DNA of 64,000 nt from Celeribacter persicus (GCF_003050785.1 NZ_QAOH01000007.1:152550-216549); one strand, 5' to 3'. Positions 8,634-18,381 are shown, counted from the stretch's first letter. The notes: generated by a model from the letters alone, not told the origin. Numbers and translations are program-made.

Positions 8634-8649
8634 ACAACCGCCGCATCCC

Positions 8650-8958
8650 TCAGCGGCGATAACAGCGGGAATGATTGCCAAAACCGGCCGGAGAGCAAAT
8701 CCAGGAACCGGACCCCTGCGGTGCCGTTGCGGAGACCGTCGAGGACGCATCCGCGACATCCTTGCCTCTGGCGAGCCAGTCGAAACGAGTGTCGCCGCGG
8801 CCCCCGACCGTGGTCTTCTGCGCGCCGGTCTCGGTCTGCGACGCAGAAACGGGAGCGCCCGCAACCATGACGCCCAAAGCGAATGCGGCTATAAGAGCCG
8901 CCTTCGACAAAACGCCTGTCGGGCACATATCCGGATTGAATTTCGTAAATACGAACAT
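8650..8958 (-). CDS. small secreted protein of unknown function
   Basis: A protein of 102 residues that starts with a classical signal peptide: a short positively charged start, a hydrophobic core (AALIAAFALGVMVAGA) and a signal-peptidase site after PVSAS. The mature part is about 60 residues, rich in Gly, Thr, Ser and Arg, with two Cys near the C-terminus, and I recognise no domain. The start at 8958 is well supported by AAAGGAGG with a spacer of about 7 bases. It stands alone, convergent with the chemotaxis operon. Export to the periplasm or outside is the only safe statement. Confidence 0.6.
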   Translation of the reverse strand: MFVFTKFNPDMCPTGVLSKAALIAAFALGVMVAGAPVSASQTETGAQKTTVGGRGDTRFDWLARGKDVADASSTVSATAPQGSGSWICSPAGFGNHSRCYRR

Positions 8959-9167
8959 AGCTCTGCCTCCTTTGCTCGGCCTCGTCCAGCACGGGGGCGG
9001 AGACAGGTCCGTCTTTATCTCGTTATCCCGTGATCGGTGAAAAGGAGGTTAGAGGTCAAGAATGCCATGAGTCCGGCTCAAGCGTGGCAGCAATGTGTCC
9101 GACGCGAAAAATGCGCTACACCCGATAAAAAACCTTATATATTCAAAATATTACATGAAATAAAAGA

Positions 9168-9192
9168 AATGGGCGGATTTTCGCCGCCCATT
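9168..9192 (-). terminator. rho-independent terminator of the exopolysaccharide operon
   Basis: AATGGGCGG and CCGCCCATT form a perfect nine-pair stem with a 7-base loop. Read on the minus strand it is followed by TCTTTTATTT, a good U-rich tail, 41 bases after the GH26-like gene. Confidence 0.8.
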
Positions 9193-9232
9193 CAATTTCG
9201 CCCTATTTTACAGCGAAATGCCCGACATCAGA

Positions 9233-10141
9233 TCATTTGAGGACCTGATTCTTGACCCGCCAGTCCGGCTGACCGAAGCCTTCCGGCCACGGGTAAACTT
9301 CCGGGTAGTTGAAGTAGACGACACCGACCAGCGCCGGGTAATCGGCGTTTTCCGCTCGCACGGAAGTCTTCCACCCCTCGACGTAACCCGCCTTGCCGAC
9401 ATAGCCGAGCTCGGCCACAACGACCGGTTTGCCAAAGGCCTGCGCCCGTTTGTAACGGGGTGCGAAGATTTCGTCATAGGTCCGGTCATGACCGTATTTC
9501 GCCTGATCCCAGGCTTGCAGACCGAAGACCGACAGGCCGACCAGATCGGCATAGTCGTCGCCCGGATAGTATTGCGCCATTTTCTCATCGCCCAGAGGCG
9601 ACCACATCAGGTTGATGTTCGGCGCATCTTCCTTGCACAGATCGGTCATCCGGCGATAGGCGGCAATGTAATCGTCCGGGTCCCAGCCCGCCCAGATAAA
9701 CTGACCGCTCTCATCATCCATCTCATGCATGAACCGCAGGGTCACCGGGCTTTTCAGCGTGCCCAGTACCTCGCAAACCGCGTGCATGTTGCCGTCATAG
9801 GTGCCATTGAAAATCCCCTCGCGCAGGTAGCGCGCGGTGTTGCGTTCGCTGCGCGACCACGTCCAAGGTTCCAGCGTCACCAGAAGCGCACGCTGACGTT
9901 CGAGCGCATAGGCATCGGCATCGTTCAACGATGGAAGATACACGTCCTCCCACGGCAGGAACAAATGCTCGACCGTCACAGCCCCGTCAGCGGAAAAATC
10001 CCCATCCGGGTCATAAACCCCGAACGGCACCTGACCCGGCGGCGATTGTGCAAATCCCATGCTCAAGAGTCCCGACAGAACCCCTATCCCCAGACCGGCG
10101 CCCAGCGCCCTCATCATCCGTTTTGTCGACATATTCAACAT
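9233..10141 (-). CDS. secreted GH26-like glycoside hydrolase
   Basis: A protein of 302 residues with an N-terminal signal peptide (hydrophobic stretch ALGAGLGIGVLSGLLSMGFA, then AQS). The body follows the clan A barrel of family 26 (beta-mannanase-like): RFMHEMDD early, NLMWSPLGDE in the middle with the likely acid/base region, and VVVAELGYVG with the likely nucleophile Glu late. It is last in an operon with a processive-type glycosyltransferase, so it probably trims or releases the polysaccharide made by that enzyme, as periplasmic hydrolases do in cellulose or alginate systems (inference). The start at 10141 is preceded by GGGAGGG. Confidence 0.75.
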   Translation of the reverse strand: MLNMSTKRMMRALGAGLGIGVLSGLLSMGFAQSPPGQVPFGVYDPDGDFSADGAVTVEHLFLPWEDVYLPSLNDADAYALERQRALLVTLEPWTWSRSERNTARYLREGIFNGTYDGNMHAVCEVLGTLKSPVTLRFMHEMDDESGQFIWAGWDPDDYIAAYRRMTDLCKEDAPNINLMWSPLGDEKMAQYYPGDDYADLVGLSVFGLQAWDQAKYGHDRTYDEIFAPRYKRAQAFGKPVVVAELGYVGKAGYVEGWKTSVRAENADYPALVGVVYFNYPEVYPWPEGFGQPDWRVKNQVLK

Positions 10142-10153
10142 CGCTCCCTCCCT

Positions 10154-12010
10154 TCAGGGCGCTTCGGCCCCAAACCATTCCGGTGCGAATTCCAGATGCA
10201 CATCCCCCGGCTGGCCCTGCCCCGCACCGGCGACCACGTACTCGACTCTCATCACTTGCAGAGGCACGAGTCCATAAGACAGAGCAAGGAGACCCATCTG
10301 TCCCCTCAGGATAACAGAATTGGCGAAAAATGCCATGATCATTATCAAAACAGCACTTTGAAGCACGAGTTTTGGCGTGAAATTCCGCAATTTGATGCGG
10401 TTTTCCCGAATGTGGTGAATGATCGCCACGGCCAGCAGAACAACATAGACCACAGCGTTCATCAGCGTCAGAAGATAGAACCCCGGCGCCACGACAAGAT
10501 GGTCGCGCAGCATCACCGGCAGGATCGCCCCCAAGGCGAGGACCGCATAGACCAGAACGATCCGGTTCGGCAAAGTCGCATGCGCCACGTGTCCCTTGGG
10601 CGTGATGCGGAAGTCGACGAAATGTCCCGAAAGCCGGTCACGCACGGCCATGGCCACCCCCCAGAGCACCCAGGGCCATTGCAGCGCGACGAAAAGGATT
10701 TTCTCCCAGGAGAGAATCTTCGCATCCACCGGTCGCAAAAGCCCGTCACGTTTCAACCCGCGCACGATCAACAGCGGAATGAGACCTAATGGGAAACTAT
10801 GTGCTATAAAGGACGGATATGTGACATTGGCATAGGTGAAATCGAACAACACCGCCAGAACCGGCGCGACATAGGCCATCGCCATGGCCAATGCGAAGAA
10901 CACGTACCAAAGCTGACAGAGAAGAAAGAGCGCCTTGAGCCGCATCGGCAGTTTCGGAAGGTAATCGGGCGTGTGGCGCAGCAGCAGCGAAACGAGCGAA
11001 CGCGACCACTGAAATTCCTGCGTCACCAGATCGGGCAGCGTCGCCGGACCGTCGCCCAGCGCGAAGGCATCAATGGCATGCACACCGCGCCAACCCGCCG
11101 CCGAGATCAGCATGGTGGTGGAATGATCCTCCGCCAACTCCGGCCCGAGACCTCCCGCCTGTTTGAGCGCCTTGGTGCGCACCGCGTAATGCGAACCGAT
11201 GCACATGGGCGTCAGGAGCCGGGTGTAGCCCGCCTGAAAGATACCATGGAACGCCGCCTCGACATAAAGCCGGGTGCGCGCAGCCCAGTGGCCCCTGGCA
11301 TTGGCGCCACAAATCGAGGGCGCGGAGACATAGCCCACCTCCGGATCGGCGAAGGGACGCACCATCTCGCGCAAGTATCCCGGCCCCGGTACATGATCGG
11401 AGTCGAGCTGCGAGACGATGTCATAGAGGCGATAGCCCCATGTATCGTAAAAATAGGCCAGATTGCCCTCTTTGCAGCGAGTCCGGCGCGGCCATTCCTT
11501 TTGGTGATAGGCCTCAAGCTCCTTGCGTGAGGAAATATGCACCCCATGGGCCGCACACCACTCGGTCACCTCCGGCGTCGGGTCCTCATCGGCCAACCAT
11601 GTATCATGGGGATAATCCTGTGCCAGCATCGCCTCAAGCGTCGGGCGGATCACCTCGAAAGGCTCTGAAGGGGTCTTGGTCACGATCATCGCAACCCTGT
11701 ACTGTCCCAGCTCGGGATCGGGCGCGGCGGAGCGATGAGCCGCAAGGAAGATCACCATGAAATAGGCCTGCATGCTCCAGACCCAGATCAGCCCGAGGGT
11801 GATCAGCCCATAGCGCACCGCCCCACCGACATGAGACGGCTCGAACCACCAGCTCCAGAACCAGAGCGAGGCGAGAAACCACAGCCCCGCAAGAAAGCCG
11901 TACCACAGCCTGCGTCTGCGTGAAAACAGCGGGGTCAGCATCGGGCGCGGCGCGAGAGCCGGGTGTCGGGACCTGCGATGCTCCGCCATGGGGGCGGCGG
12001 GTCTGCTCAT
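10154..12010 (-). CDS. membrane glycosyltransferase family 2, polysaccharide synthase-like
   Basis: A protein of 618 residues. Two membrane helices lie near the N-terminus (about residues 30-75), followed by a cytosolic GT2 domain. The acidic residues of that domain are seen in WLADEDPTPE, SQLDSDHVPG and LAEDHSTT, and a QEFQWSRS segment occupies the place of the QxxRW motif of processive synthases. At least six C-terminal helices follow, through which a chain could be extruded. No PilZ domain is evident. The start at 12010 overlaps the galE stop as ATGA. With galE and the UDP-glucuronate decarboxylase gene it should use UDP-sugars to make an extracellular glycan. The exact polymer cannot be told. 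Confidence 0.85.
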   Translation of the reverse strand: MSRPAAPMAEHRRSRHPALAPRPMLTPLFSRRRRLWYGFLAGLWFLASLWFWSWWFEPSHVGGAVRYGLITLGLIWVWSMQAYFMVIFLAAHRSAAPDPELGQYRVAMIVTKTPSEPFEVIRPTLEAMLAQDYPHDTWLADEDPTPEVTEWCAAHGVHISSRKELEAYHQKEWPRRTRCKEGNLAYFYDTWGYRLYDIVSQLDSDHVPGPGYLREMVRPFADPEVGYVSAPSICGANARGHWAARTRLYVEAAFHGIFQAGYTRLLTPMCIGSHYAVRTKALKQAGGLGPELAEDHSTTMLISAAGWRGVHAIDAFALGDGPATLPDLVTQEFQWSRSLVSLLLRHTPDYLPKLPMRLKALFLLCQLWYVFFALAMAMAYVAPVLAVLFDFTYANVTYPSFIAHSFPLGLIPLLIVRGLKRDGLLRPVDAKILSWEKILFVALQWPWVLWGVAMAVRDRLSGHFVDFRITPKGHVAHATLPNRIVLVYAVLALGAILPVMLRDHLVVAPGFYLLTLMNAVVYVVLLAVAIIHHIRENRIKLRNFTPKLVLQSAVLIMIMAFFANSVILRGQMGLLALSYGLVPLQVMRVEYVVAGAGQGQPGDVHLEFAPEWFGAEAP

Positions 12011-13017
12011 CCCTGGGCGACCTTCGGCGCCTCCATGAACCATGGCGCGGCATGGCCCACGATCTCGTCTATATTGGTCCACCGGGCTTCGAACCCCAGC
12101 ACCTCGCGCGCATGGCCCGGATTGGCCACCAGTTCCGGCGGATCGCCTGCCCGGCGCGGGCTATTTTGATGTGGCACCGCATGGCCGGTCACCCGCTCCA
12201 CGGCATCCAGGATTTCCTGCACGGAAGTGCCTGTACCGGTTCCGAGGTTGAGCTTTAGCGGCCCTGCCCCACCCCGCAGCGCATCGAGCGCCAGCACATG
12301 AGCGCGGGCCAGATCGCTGACATGGATGTAATCCCGCACGCAAGTTCCGTCCGGCGTCGGGTAATCCGTGCCAAAGACCTGAAGCGGCGCCCCTGTGCCT
12401 TGCGCGGCCATCAGCGCGAGCGGGATCAAATGGGTTTCCGGATCGTGGCGTTCGGAAAGCTCGAACTCCGGATCGGAGCCCGCCGCGTTGAAATAGCGCA
12501 AGGCGGCATAATTCAGCCCCCAGGCACTGGCGGCATCCTCCATCATCCATTCGCAGATCAGTTTCGAGCGCCCATAAGGGTTGATCGGCGCCTGTGCCAT
12601 GGTCTCGTCGATCGGCACCCGATCCGGCACGCCATAGGTGGCACAGGACGACGAGAAAACCAGCGTCTTCACGCCCTCCCGCTGCATCGCCCCCAGAAGC
12701 GCGATCATCCCGCCGACATTGTTGTCGTAATACATCTGCGGTTCCTGCACGCTTTCGCCGACATAGGCGAAGGCCGCGAAATGGATCACCGCGTCGATGC
12801 GCTCCTCTTTCAACACCTGCGCCAGACGATCCCCGTCGCGCATGTCACCCTTTACCAAAGGGCCCCAACGCACCGCATCGGCATGCCCGCGCGAGAGATT
12901 GTCGTAGACCACCGGCACCATCCCCGCCCGGCTCAGCGCCTTGCAACAATGCGATCCGATATAACCCGCGCCACCGGTGACGAGCACGCGCGCGGCTTTG
13001 GCCGGAAGATGTGTCAT
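12007..13017 (-). CDS. galE: UDP-glucose 4-epimerase
   Basis: Extended short-chain dehydrogenase fold of 336 residues that interconverts UDP-glucose and UDP-galactose using bound NAD. The Rossmann motif [13 protein letters not shown] is at the N-terminus, VYDNLSRGH binds the adenosine ribose, the SSCATYG strand and the catalytic Tyr/Lys pair in [10 protein letters not shown] follow, and the NLGTGTG segment lies in the sugar-binding part. It overlaps its neighbours on both sides by four bases, so it is translated in step with the decarboxylase gene before it and the glycosyltransferase after it. Confidence 0.93.
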   Translation of the reverse strand: MTHLPAKAARVLVTGGAGYIGSHCCKALSRAGMVPVVYDNLSRGHADAVRWGPLVKGDMRDGDRLAQVLKEERIDAVIHFAAFAYVGESVQEPQMYYDNNVGGMIALLGAMQREGVKTLVFSSSCATYGVPDRVPIDETMAQAPINPYGRSKLICEWMMEDAASAWGLNYAALRYFNAAGSDPEFELSERHDPETHLIPLALMAAQGTGAPLQVFGTDYPTPDGTCVRDYIHVSDLARAHVLALDALRGGAGPLKLNLGTGTGTSVQEILDAVERVTGHAVPHQNSPRRAGDPPELVANPGHAREVLGFEARWTNIDEIVGHAAPWFMEAPKVAQG

Positions 13018-14069
13018 GCCGCACCTCCTTCGACCATGCCGGTGGCGGGCCGTACCTGCGACAGCTCAAGTTCCTTGCTGAAATAGGCCACCGTCGGCAC
13101 CAGCCCGACGCGCAATGTCACTTTCGGCGCCCAGTTCAGCAGGCCTTTCGCACGGGTAATGTCAGGGCGACGTTGCCGCGGGTCGTCTTTCGGAAGATCG
13201 CAATAGACCGAACCGCCATGGGTCGGGATCATCTTCTGCACCAGATCGGCCAGCTCGTTCATGGTGAACTCGCCCGGATTGCCAAGGTTGACCGGCATCG
13301 CGCCGCAGGTCTCGCATTCCATCAGCGCCATCAGCCCGTCGAGCATATCGTCGACATAGCAAAACGATCGCGTCTGCTCGCCGGTGCCATAAATGGTCAT
13401 CGGTTCGCCTTTCAGCGCCTGTACGATGAAATTGGAGATCACGCGCCCGTCCTCCGGGTCCATCCGCGGCCCGTAGGTGTTGAAGATCCGCGCCACACGC
13501 ACATCCACCCCGCGAGTTTCATGCATATCGTGGAACAGGGTCTCGGCGGCACGCTTGCCTTCGTCATAGCAGGACCGCGGTCCCATGGTGTTCACCAGCC
13601 CGCGATAATCTTCGTTCTGTGGCGAAACATCCGGGTCGCCATAGACCTCGGAGGTCGAGGATTGCAGCACCCGCGCACCTTTTCTCGCTGCCAGTTCCAG
13701 CAGGTTCAGCGCCCCCATGACGGAGGTCTGGAAAGTGTGAACCGGATCTTTCTGATATTTCGGCGGCGAGGCCGGGCAGGCCAGATTGTAAATCCGGTCT
13801 ACCGGTCCCTAGATGCTGAACGGTTCGACGATGTCATGCAGGAAGAACCGGAAATCCGGCTCCTGCATCAGCGCGCCGATATTGCTCAACCGCCCGGTTT
13901 CGAGATTGTCGACACAGATCACCCGATCCCCCTGCGCCAACAGTCGCCGACACAGGTTGGAACCGATAAACCCGGCACCGCCTGCGACGATGACAACTCT
14001 TTGCGAGGACCGATTTTCACTGGTTGCAAGACTGAATTGCGGATCAAGCCGCTTCACGTTGGAGCCCAT
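13014..14069 (-). pseudogene. UDP-glucuronate decarboxylase (UDP-xylose synthase) interrupted by an in-frame TAG
   Basis: Two pieces of one gene lie in the same frame and are separated only by a TAG at 13809-13811 (codon 87). The first piece has the NAD motif VVIVAGGAGFIGSN and the typical FRFFLHDIVEPF. Reading through the TAG continues with the family sequence [15 protein letters not shown], then [10 protein letters not shown], the catalytic pair in [11 protein letters not shown] and [14 protein letters not shown]. With a sense codon at 87 the product would be 351 residues, the normal length. A strong ribosome site (AGGAGG) precedes 14069. The gene is either a recent pseudogene or a sequencing error, since the downstream part has no other sign of decay. 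Confidence 0.85.
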
Positions 14070-14330
14070 CTCCCCCTCCTGTCACCCTGATCCCCATAAA
14101 GCCCCCGCAACAGAGAGATCAGAGCCGTGTATGTTTAACATTAATATTTTACATTATAGCCCTAAAATGGACGTTGATATGTCGCAATATAACCATAATT
14201 TGAAATATATCTTTTTAGTCAATACACCGACATGCTGCAAAAATCATGCTGCACTGCATCAGGTTTCCGGCCTGTTTCAGTCTTGAAAGACGCTGGAAAT
14301 CTGCCCTGTTCCGATCCTCCAAAGCGCTGG

Positions 14331-14795
14331 TCAAAGACTGAGCCAACTTTGCTCTACGACGGCTTCCATGGCGACATAGCTCGTAGTCGAACTAATATGC
14401 GGCAGGGTCGAGATTTTTTCCGCCATGATGTGCCGGTAATGTGCCATATCACGGGACCGCAACTTGATCTGGTAGTCGAAGCCGCCGGCAATCATATAGC
14501 ATTCCTCGACCTCCGGGATCTTGCGCACCGCCGCGTTGAACTCTTCCAAAGCCTTTTGGCGCGTGTCCGAAACGCGCACCTCGATATAGGTCACATTGGT
14601 CAGCCCGAGTTTGAGCGGCGAAAGGATCGCACGATAGCCGGTGATCAGCCCGACATCCTCCATCTGCTTGATGCGATAGGTGACCGGAGTCTTCGACAGA
14701 CCTACCTTTTTAGACAGTTCCGTGATCGGGATTCTGGCATTGGCAACCAGGGCTTCGAGTATCTTTTGGTTGGTGGCGTCCAGTTCGAAATTCAT
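14331..14795 (-). CDS. putR: Lrp/AsnC-family regulator of proline use
   Basis: A protein of 154 residues with the Lrp layout: an N-terminal helix-turn-helix (ITELSKKVGLSKTPVTYRIKQME) and a C-terminal RAM ligand domain (EVRVSDTRQKALEEF, IAGGFDYQIKLRS). It is transcribed away from putA across a 111-bp gap, the arrangement of the alphaproteobacterial putR-putA pair, where PutR activates putA in response to proline. A 21-bp inverted repeat lies immediately before its start codon and is a plausible binding site for it. Confidence 0.88.
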   Translation of the reverse strand: MNFELDATNQKILEALVANARIPITELSKKVGLSKTPVTYRIKQMEDVGLITGYRAILSPLKLGLTNVTYIEVRVSDTRQKALEEFNAAVRKIPEVEECYMIAGGFDYQIKLRSRDMAHYRHIMAEKISTLPHISSTTSYVAMEAVVEQSWLSL

Positions 14796-14796
14796 A

Positions 14797-14864
14797 CTAA
14801 ATCCTTTCTGAATTTAGGTCATATCGACTACTAATAGGCAAAAAATAGAGCCTTCGTCTATAAT
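14797..14864. promoter_or_regulatory. putR-putA control region
   Basis: CTAAAT (14797-14802) and ATTTAG (14812-14817) form an inverted repeat with a 9-base centre, right beside the putR start codon. Toward putA there is a TATAAT at 14859-14864 with no good -35 element, as expected for a promoter that needs an activator. Confidence 0.45.
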
Positions 14865-14906
14865 TTACCCGGTATTATTGGTGAAATTCCACTCTCAGAG
14901 GTCAAT

Positions 14907-17900
14907 ATGGCTCTTCCTCCCTTTCCCGCCCTTGGCTTTGCCGCAAAATACGCCCCCGAGAATCAGTTGCTCGATCGTCTGATCGCCGAGGCCGAAATTT
15001 CGCCCCGAACCCGCGCCGCCATTTCGGCCCGTGCCGTCACCCTCGTGAAGCGCATCCGCACCGAAGCGAAGCCTACCCTCATGGAACATTTTCTCGCCGA
15101 ATACGGTCTTTCGACCCGCGAAGGCGTGGCACTCATGTGTCTTGCCGAAGCGATGCTGCGCGTGCCCGACAGTTTCACCATCGACGCCCTGATCGAGGAC
15201 AAGATCGCCCCGTCAGAGTGGAACAAACACATCGGCACCGCCGCCTCCTCGCTTGTGAACGCCTCGACCTGGGCCCTGATGCTCACCGGCAAGGTGCTCG
15301 ATGACAAACAACCGGGCGTCGCAGGCACGCTGCGGGGCGCGGTCAAACGTCTGGGAGAGCCGGTGATCCGCGCCGCCGTCGGGCGCGCGATGAAGGAAAT
15401 GGGTCGTCAGTTCGTCTTGGGTGAAACCATCGAAAGCGCTCTGAAGCGCGGCGAATCGCGTGAGAAACAGGGCTTTACCTATTCCTTCGACATGTTGGGC
15501 GAAGCCGCGCGCACCAAGGCGGACGCAGATCGCTACGCCAAGGATTACGCCGATGCGATCACCGCCATCGGCAAGCACGCCGCCCATGACACCATTGTCG
15601 ATAACCCCGGTATTTCAGTGAAATTCTCCGCCCTGCACCCGCGCTATGAGGTGGCTCAGGAAGCGCGTGTCATGGCGGAGCTTGTCCCCGTGCTGACCCG
15701 CCTTGCCCGTCAGGCGAAGGACGTGGGCATCGGCTTCCACGTCGATGCCGAGGAACAGGATCGTCTGGTGCTGTCCTTCAAGGTGATCGAGGCCGTGCTG
15801 TCGGATGACTATCTCGCCGGATGGGACGGTTTCGGTGTGGTGGTGCAGGCTTACGGCAAACGTGCCGCACCCGCAATTGATGCGCTTTACGACATGGCGA
15901 AGCGCTATGATCGCAAGATCAACATCCGCCTCGTCAAGGGCGCCTATTGGGACACGGAGATGAAACTGGCGCAGGTCACCGGCCAGCCGGGCTTTCCGCT
16001 TTTCACCTCCAAACCCGCAACCGACGTCTCCTATGCCTGCCTTGCCAAGAAACTCTTCGGCATGGGCGATCACATCTTCCCGCAATTCGCCACGCATAAC
16101 GCCCACACGGTCGCGACCATCATGGAACTTGCGGAAGGCCGCCCCTTCGAGTTTCAGCGCCTGCACGGCATGGGCGAACGTCTGCATGACATCGTGCTGA
16201 AGGAAACCGGTGGGCATTGCCGCATCTATGCGCCTTGCGGGGCACACCGCGACCTTCTGGCCTATCTCGTCCGTCGCCTGCTGGAAAACGGCGCGAACTC
16301 GTCCTTCGTGCATCAGATCGTGGACGAAAGCGTCCGCCCGGAAGACATCGCCAAGGACCCGTTCGAAGCACTGACCACCGCCAAAGCACCTTCAGGTCTC
16401 GTGCATCCGTCGCAAATCTTCGGCGGGGAACGGGTCAATTCGAAAGGCTGGGACCTCACCGACGATGGTGTGCTGGCCGAGATCGACGCCGCCCGCAATG
16501 TATCCCTCCCGAAAGCCCGCCCCCTGACCGTCTCCGAACCCTCCGGCACCGCGCAGCCGGTAACCAACCCGGCCACAGGAGAAAAAATCGGCGAGGTGAT
16601 CGAGGCGGACAAGGCCACGGTCGAAGCCGCGCTGAGCGACGCCCGCACATGGAGCGCCCCCGCGACTGAGCGCGCTGACGTACTGCGCCGCGTGGCCGAT
16701 CTTTATGAGGCCAATTATGGCGTACTCTTCGCCATTCTGGCGCAGGAAGCCGGGAAATCCCTGCCCGATGCGGTGGGCGAGGTCCGCGAAGCAGTCGATT
16801 TCCTGCGCTACTACGCACAGGAAGGCGAAAACGACACCCGCGCCCCACGCGGCATCTTTACCGCGATCAGCCCGTGGAACTTCCCTCTGGCGATTTTCAC
16901 CGGGCAAATCTCGGCCGCGCTGATGGCGGGCAACGCCGTGCTCGCCAAACCGGCCGAACAGACGCCCATCGTCGCCACCAAGGCAGTCGAGCTGATGCAT
17001 GAGGCCGGTGTGCCGCGCGAGGTTCTGCAACTCCTGCCCGGGCGCGGACCGACCGTCGGCGCAGCTCTCACCTCTGATCCGCGCGTCAAGGGCGTGGTCT
17101 TCACCGGCTCCACCGACACGGCGCAGCGGATCAACCGCACCATGGCCGAACATCTCGATCCGGGCACGCCGCTCATTGCGGAAACCGGTGGGCTGAACGC
17201 GATGATCGTCGACTCGACCGCACTTTCTGAGCAGGCCGTGCGCGATGTCGTAGCTTCCGCCTTCCAATCCGCCGGTCAGCGTTGTTCCGCGCTGCGCTGT
17301 CTCTACCTGCAAGAGGACAGCGCGCCGCAGGTGATCGAGATGATCAAAGGCGCGATGGATCAGCTCACTGTCGGCAATCCCTGGGCCCTGAGTACCGATG
17401 TCGGTCCGGTGATCGACCGCGAGGCCCGCGACGAGATCGCAGGTTACGTTGCACAGAAAGCCAACAGCATCCTGCACCGGATCGAGGCTCCGACTGAGGG
17501 CACCTTCGTCGCGCCCACCCTGCTCAAGGTGAACGGGATCAACGATCTGGAGCGCGAAATTTTCGGCCCGGTCCTGCATGTCGCAACCTTCAAGGCCCGC
17601 GATCTCGACAAGATCGTGACCGAGATCAACGCGCGCGGGTTCGGCCTGACCTTCGGGCTGCACACAAGGATCGACGAGCGGGTGCAGAGCATCTCGGACG
17701 CCATCCATGTCGGCAATATCTACGTCAACCGCAACCAGATCGGCGCGGTCGTCGGTTCGCAACCCTTTGGCGGCGAAGGCCTTTCTGGCACCGGTCCGAA
17801 AGCCGGTGGCCCGCTCTACCTGAACCGTTTCTTCGCCCCCGAGCCGGGGCTTGCGGAAGCGGGACGGTTCGAGCGCGGCGCCGATCTCAAGGCACTTCGG

Positions 17901-18314
17901 GAAGTCTTGGGCAATCCGGCCGAAACCAAGCTCGAAGAGCGCCTGATGCCCGGACCGACCGGCGAGATGAACCGCCTCGCCTTCTACACCCGCCCGCCGG
18001 TGCTCTGCCTCGGGCCGGGTGTGGAGGCGGCGAAGGCGCAGGCCGCCGCCGTCGAAGCTCTGGGTGGTGTCGCCATCGCGCTCGACGGCACGCTGTCCGC
18101 GAAAGACCTCGTCGCGCTCGACGACTTTTCCGCAGCCCTGTGGTGGGGGGACGCGGAAACGGCGCGTACTTTCGCCCGGGCGCTGGCCTCATGTGACGGG
18201 GCAATCATACCCCTGATCACCGCACGTCCCGACAAGGCCCATGTCGTCCATGAACGCCATCTCTGCGTCGACACCACGGCGGCGGGTGGCAACGCGGCAT
18301 TGCTGGCGGGCTGA
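14907..18314 (+). CDS. putA: bifunctional proline dehydrogenase / 1-pyrroline-5-carboxylate dehydrogenase
   Basis: A PutA of 1135 residues that oxidises proline to glutamate. Residues up to about 110 form the N-terminal arm; there is no ribbon-helix-helix DNA-binding domain, so it is not its own repressor. The FAD-dependent proline dehydrogenase barrel follows (ISVKFSALHPRYE, RLVKGAYWDTE, YAPCGAHRDLLAYLVRR). The aldehyde dehydrogenase half runs from about 540, with SPWNFPLAIFTGQ, the catalytic Glu in AETGGLNAM and the catalytic Cys in SAGQRCSALR. About 100 C-terminal residues follow the second active site. AGAGG precedes the start at 14907. Regulation by the divergent putR is likely. Confidence 0.96.
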   Translation: MALPPFPALGFAAKYAPENQLLDRLIAEAEISPRTRAAISARAVTLVKRIRTEAKPTLMEHFLAEYGLSTREGVALMCLAEAMLRVPDSFTIDALIEDKIAPSEWNKHIGTAASSLVNASTWALMLTGKVLDDKQPGVAGTLRGAVKRLGEPVIRAAVGRAMKEMGRQFVLGETIESALKRGESREKQGFTYSFDMLGEAARTKADADRYAKDYADAITAIGKHAAHDTIVDNPGISVKFSALHPRYEVAQEARVMAELVPVLTRLARQAKDVGIGFHVDAEEQDRLVLSFKVIEAVLSDDYLAGWDGFGVVVQAYGKRAAPAIDALYDMAKRYDRKINIRLVKGAYWDTEMKLAQVTGQPGFPLFTSKPATDVSYACLAKKLFGMGDHIFPQFATHNAHTVATIMELAEGRPFEFQRLHGMGERLHDIVLKETGGHCRIYAPCGAHRDLLAYLVRRLLENGANSSFVHQIVDESVRPEDIAKDPFEALTTAKAPSGLVHPSQIFGGERVNSKGWDLTDDGVLAEIDAARNVSLPKARPLTVSEPSGTAQPVTNPATGEKIGEVIEADKATVEAALSDARTWSAPATERADVLRRVADLYEANYGVLFAILAQEAGKSLPDAVGEVREAVDFLRYYAQEGENDTRAPRGIFTAISPWNFPLAIFTGQISAALMAGNAVLAKPAEQTPIVATKAVELMHEAGVPREVLQLLPGRGPTVGAALTSDPRVKGVVFTGSTDTAQRINRTMAEHLDPGTPLIAETGGLNAMIVDSTALSEQAVRDVVASAFQSAGQRCSALRCLYLQEDSAPQVIEMIKGAMDQLTVGNPWALSTDVGPVIDREARDEIAGYVAQKANSILHRIEAPTEGTFVAPTLLKVNGINDLEREIFGPVLHVATFKARDLDKIVTEINARGFGLTFGLHTRIDERVQSISDAIHVGNIYVNRNQIGAVVGSQPFGGEGLSGTGPKAGGPLYLNRFFAPEPGLAEAGRFERGADLKALREVLGNPAETKLEERLMPGPTGEMNRLAFYTRPPVLCLGPGVEAAKAQAAAVEALGGVAIALDGTLSAKDLVALDDFSAALWWGDAETARTFARALASCDGAIIPLITARPDKAHVVHERHLCVDTTAAGGNAALLAG

Positions 18315-18339
18315 GACCTTCAGAGCAAAGAAACGGCAA

Positions 18340-18363
18340 AGAGCGCGGGAAACCGCGCTCTTC
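18340..18363 (+). terminator. rho-independent terminator of putA
   Basis: AAGAGCGCGG and CCGCGCTCTT form a perfect ten-pair stem closed by a GAAA tetraloop, followed by CTTG. It lies 26 bases after the putA stop. Confidence 0.8.
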
Positions 18364-18381
18364 TTGCCGCCCCAACCGTTT

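Noticed and set aside
8502..8870. Plus-strand frame in the gap after the chemotaxis operon
   Set aside because: No ribosome site and basic low-complexity composition; the minus-strand secreted-protein gene in the same place has a signal peptide and strong ribosome site.
9218..10789. Plus-strand frame of 523 codons
   Set aside because: It lies opposite the GH26-like and GT2 genes; both of those have active-site motifs and membrane or signal segments.
13809..13811. Frameshift in the UDP-glucuronate decarboxylase gene
   Set aside because: Both halves are in the same reading frame and the sequence across the site is of normal length; a single base change to TAG explains it.
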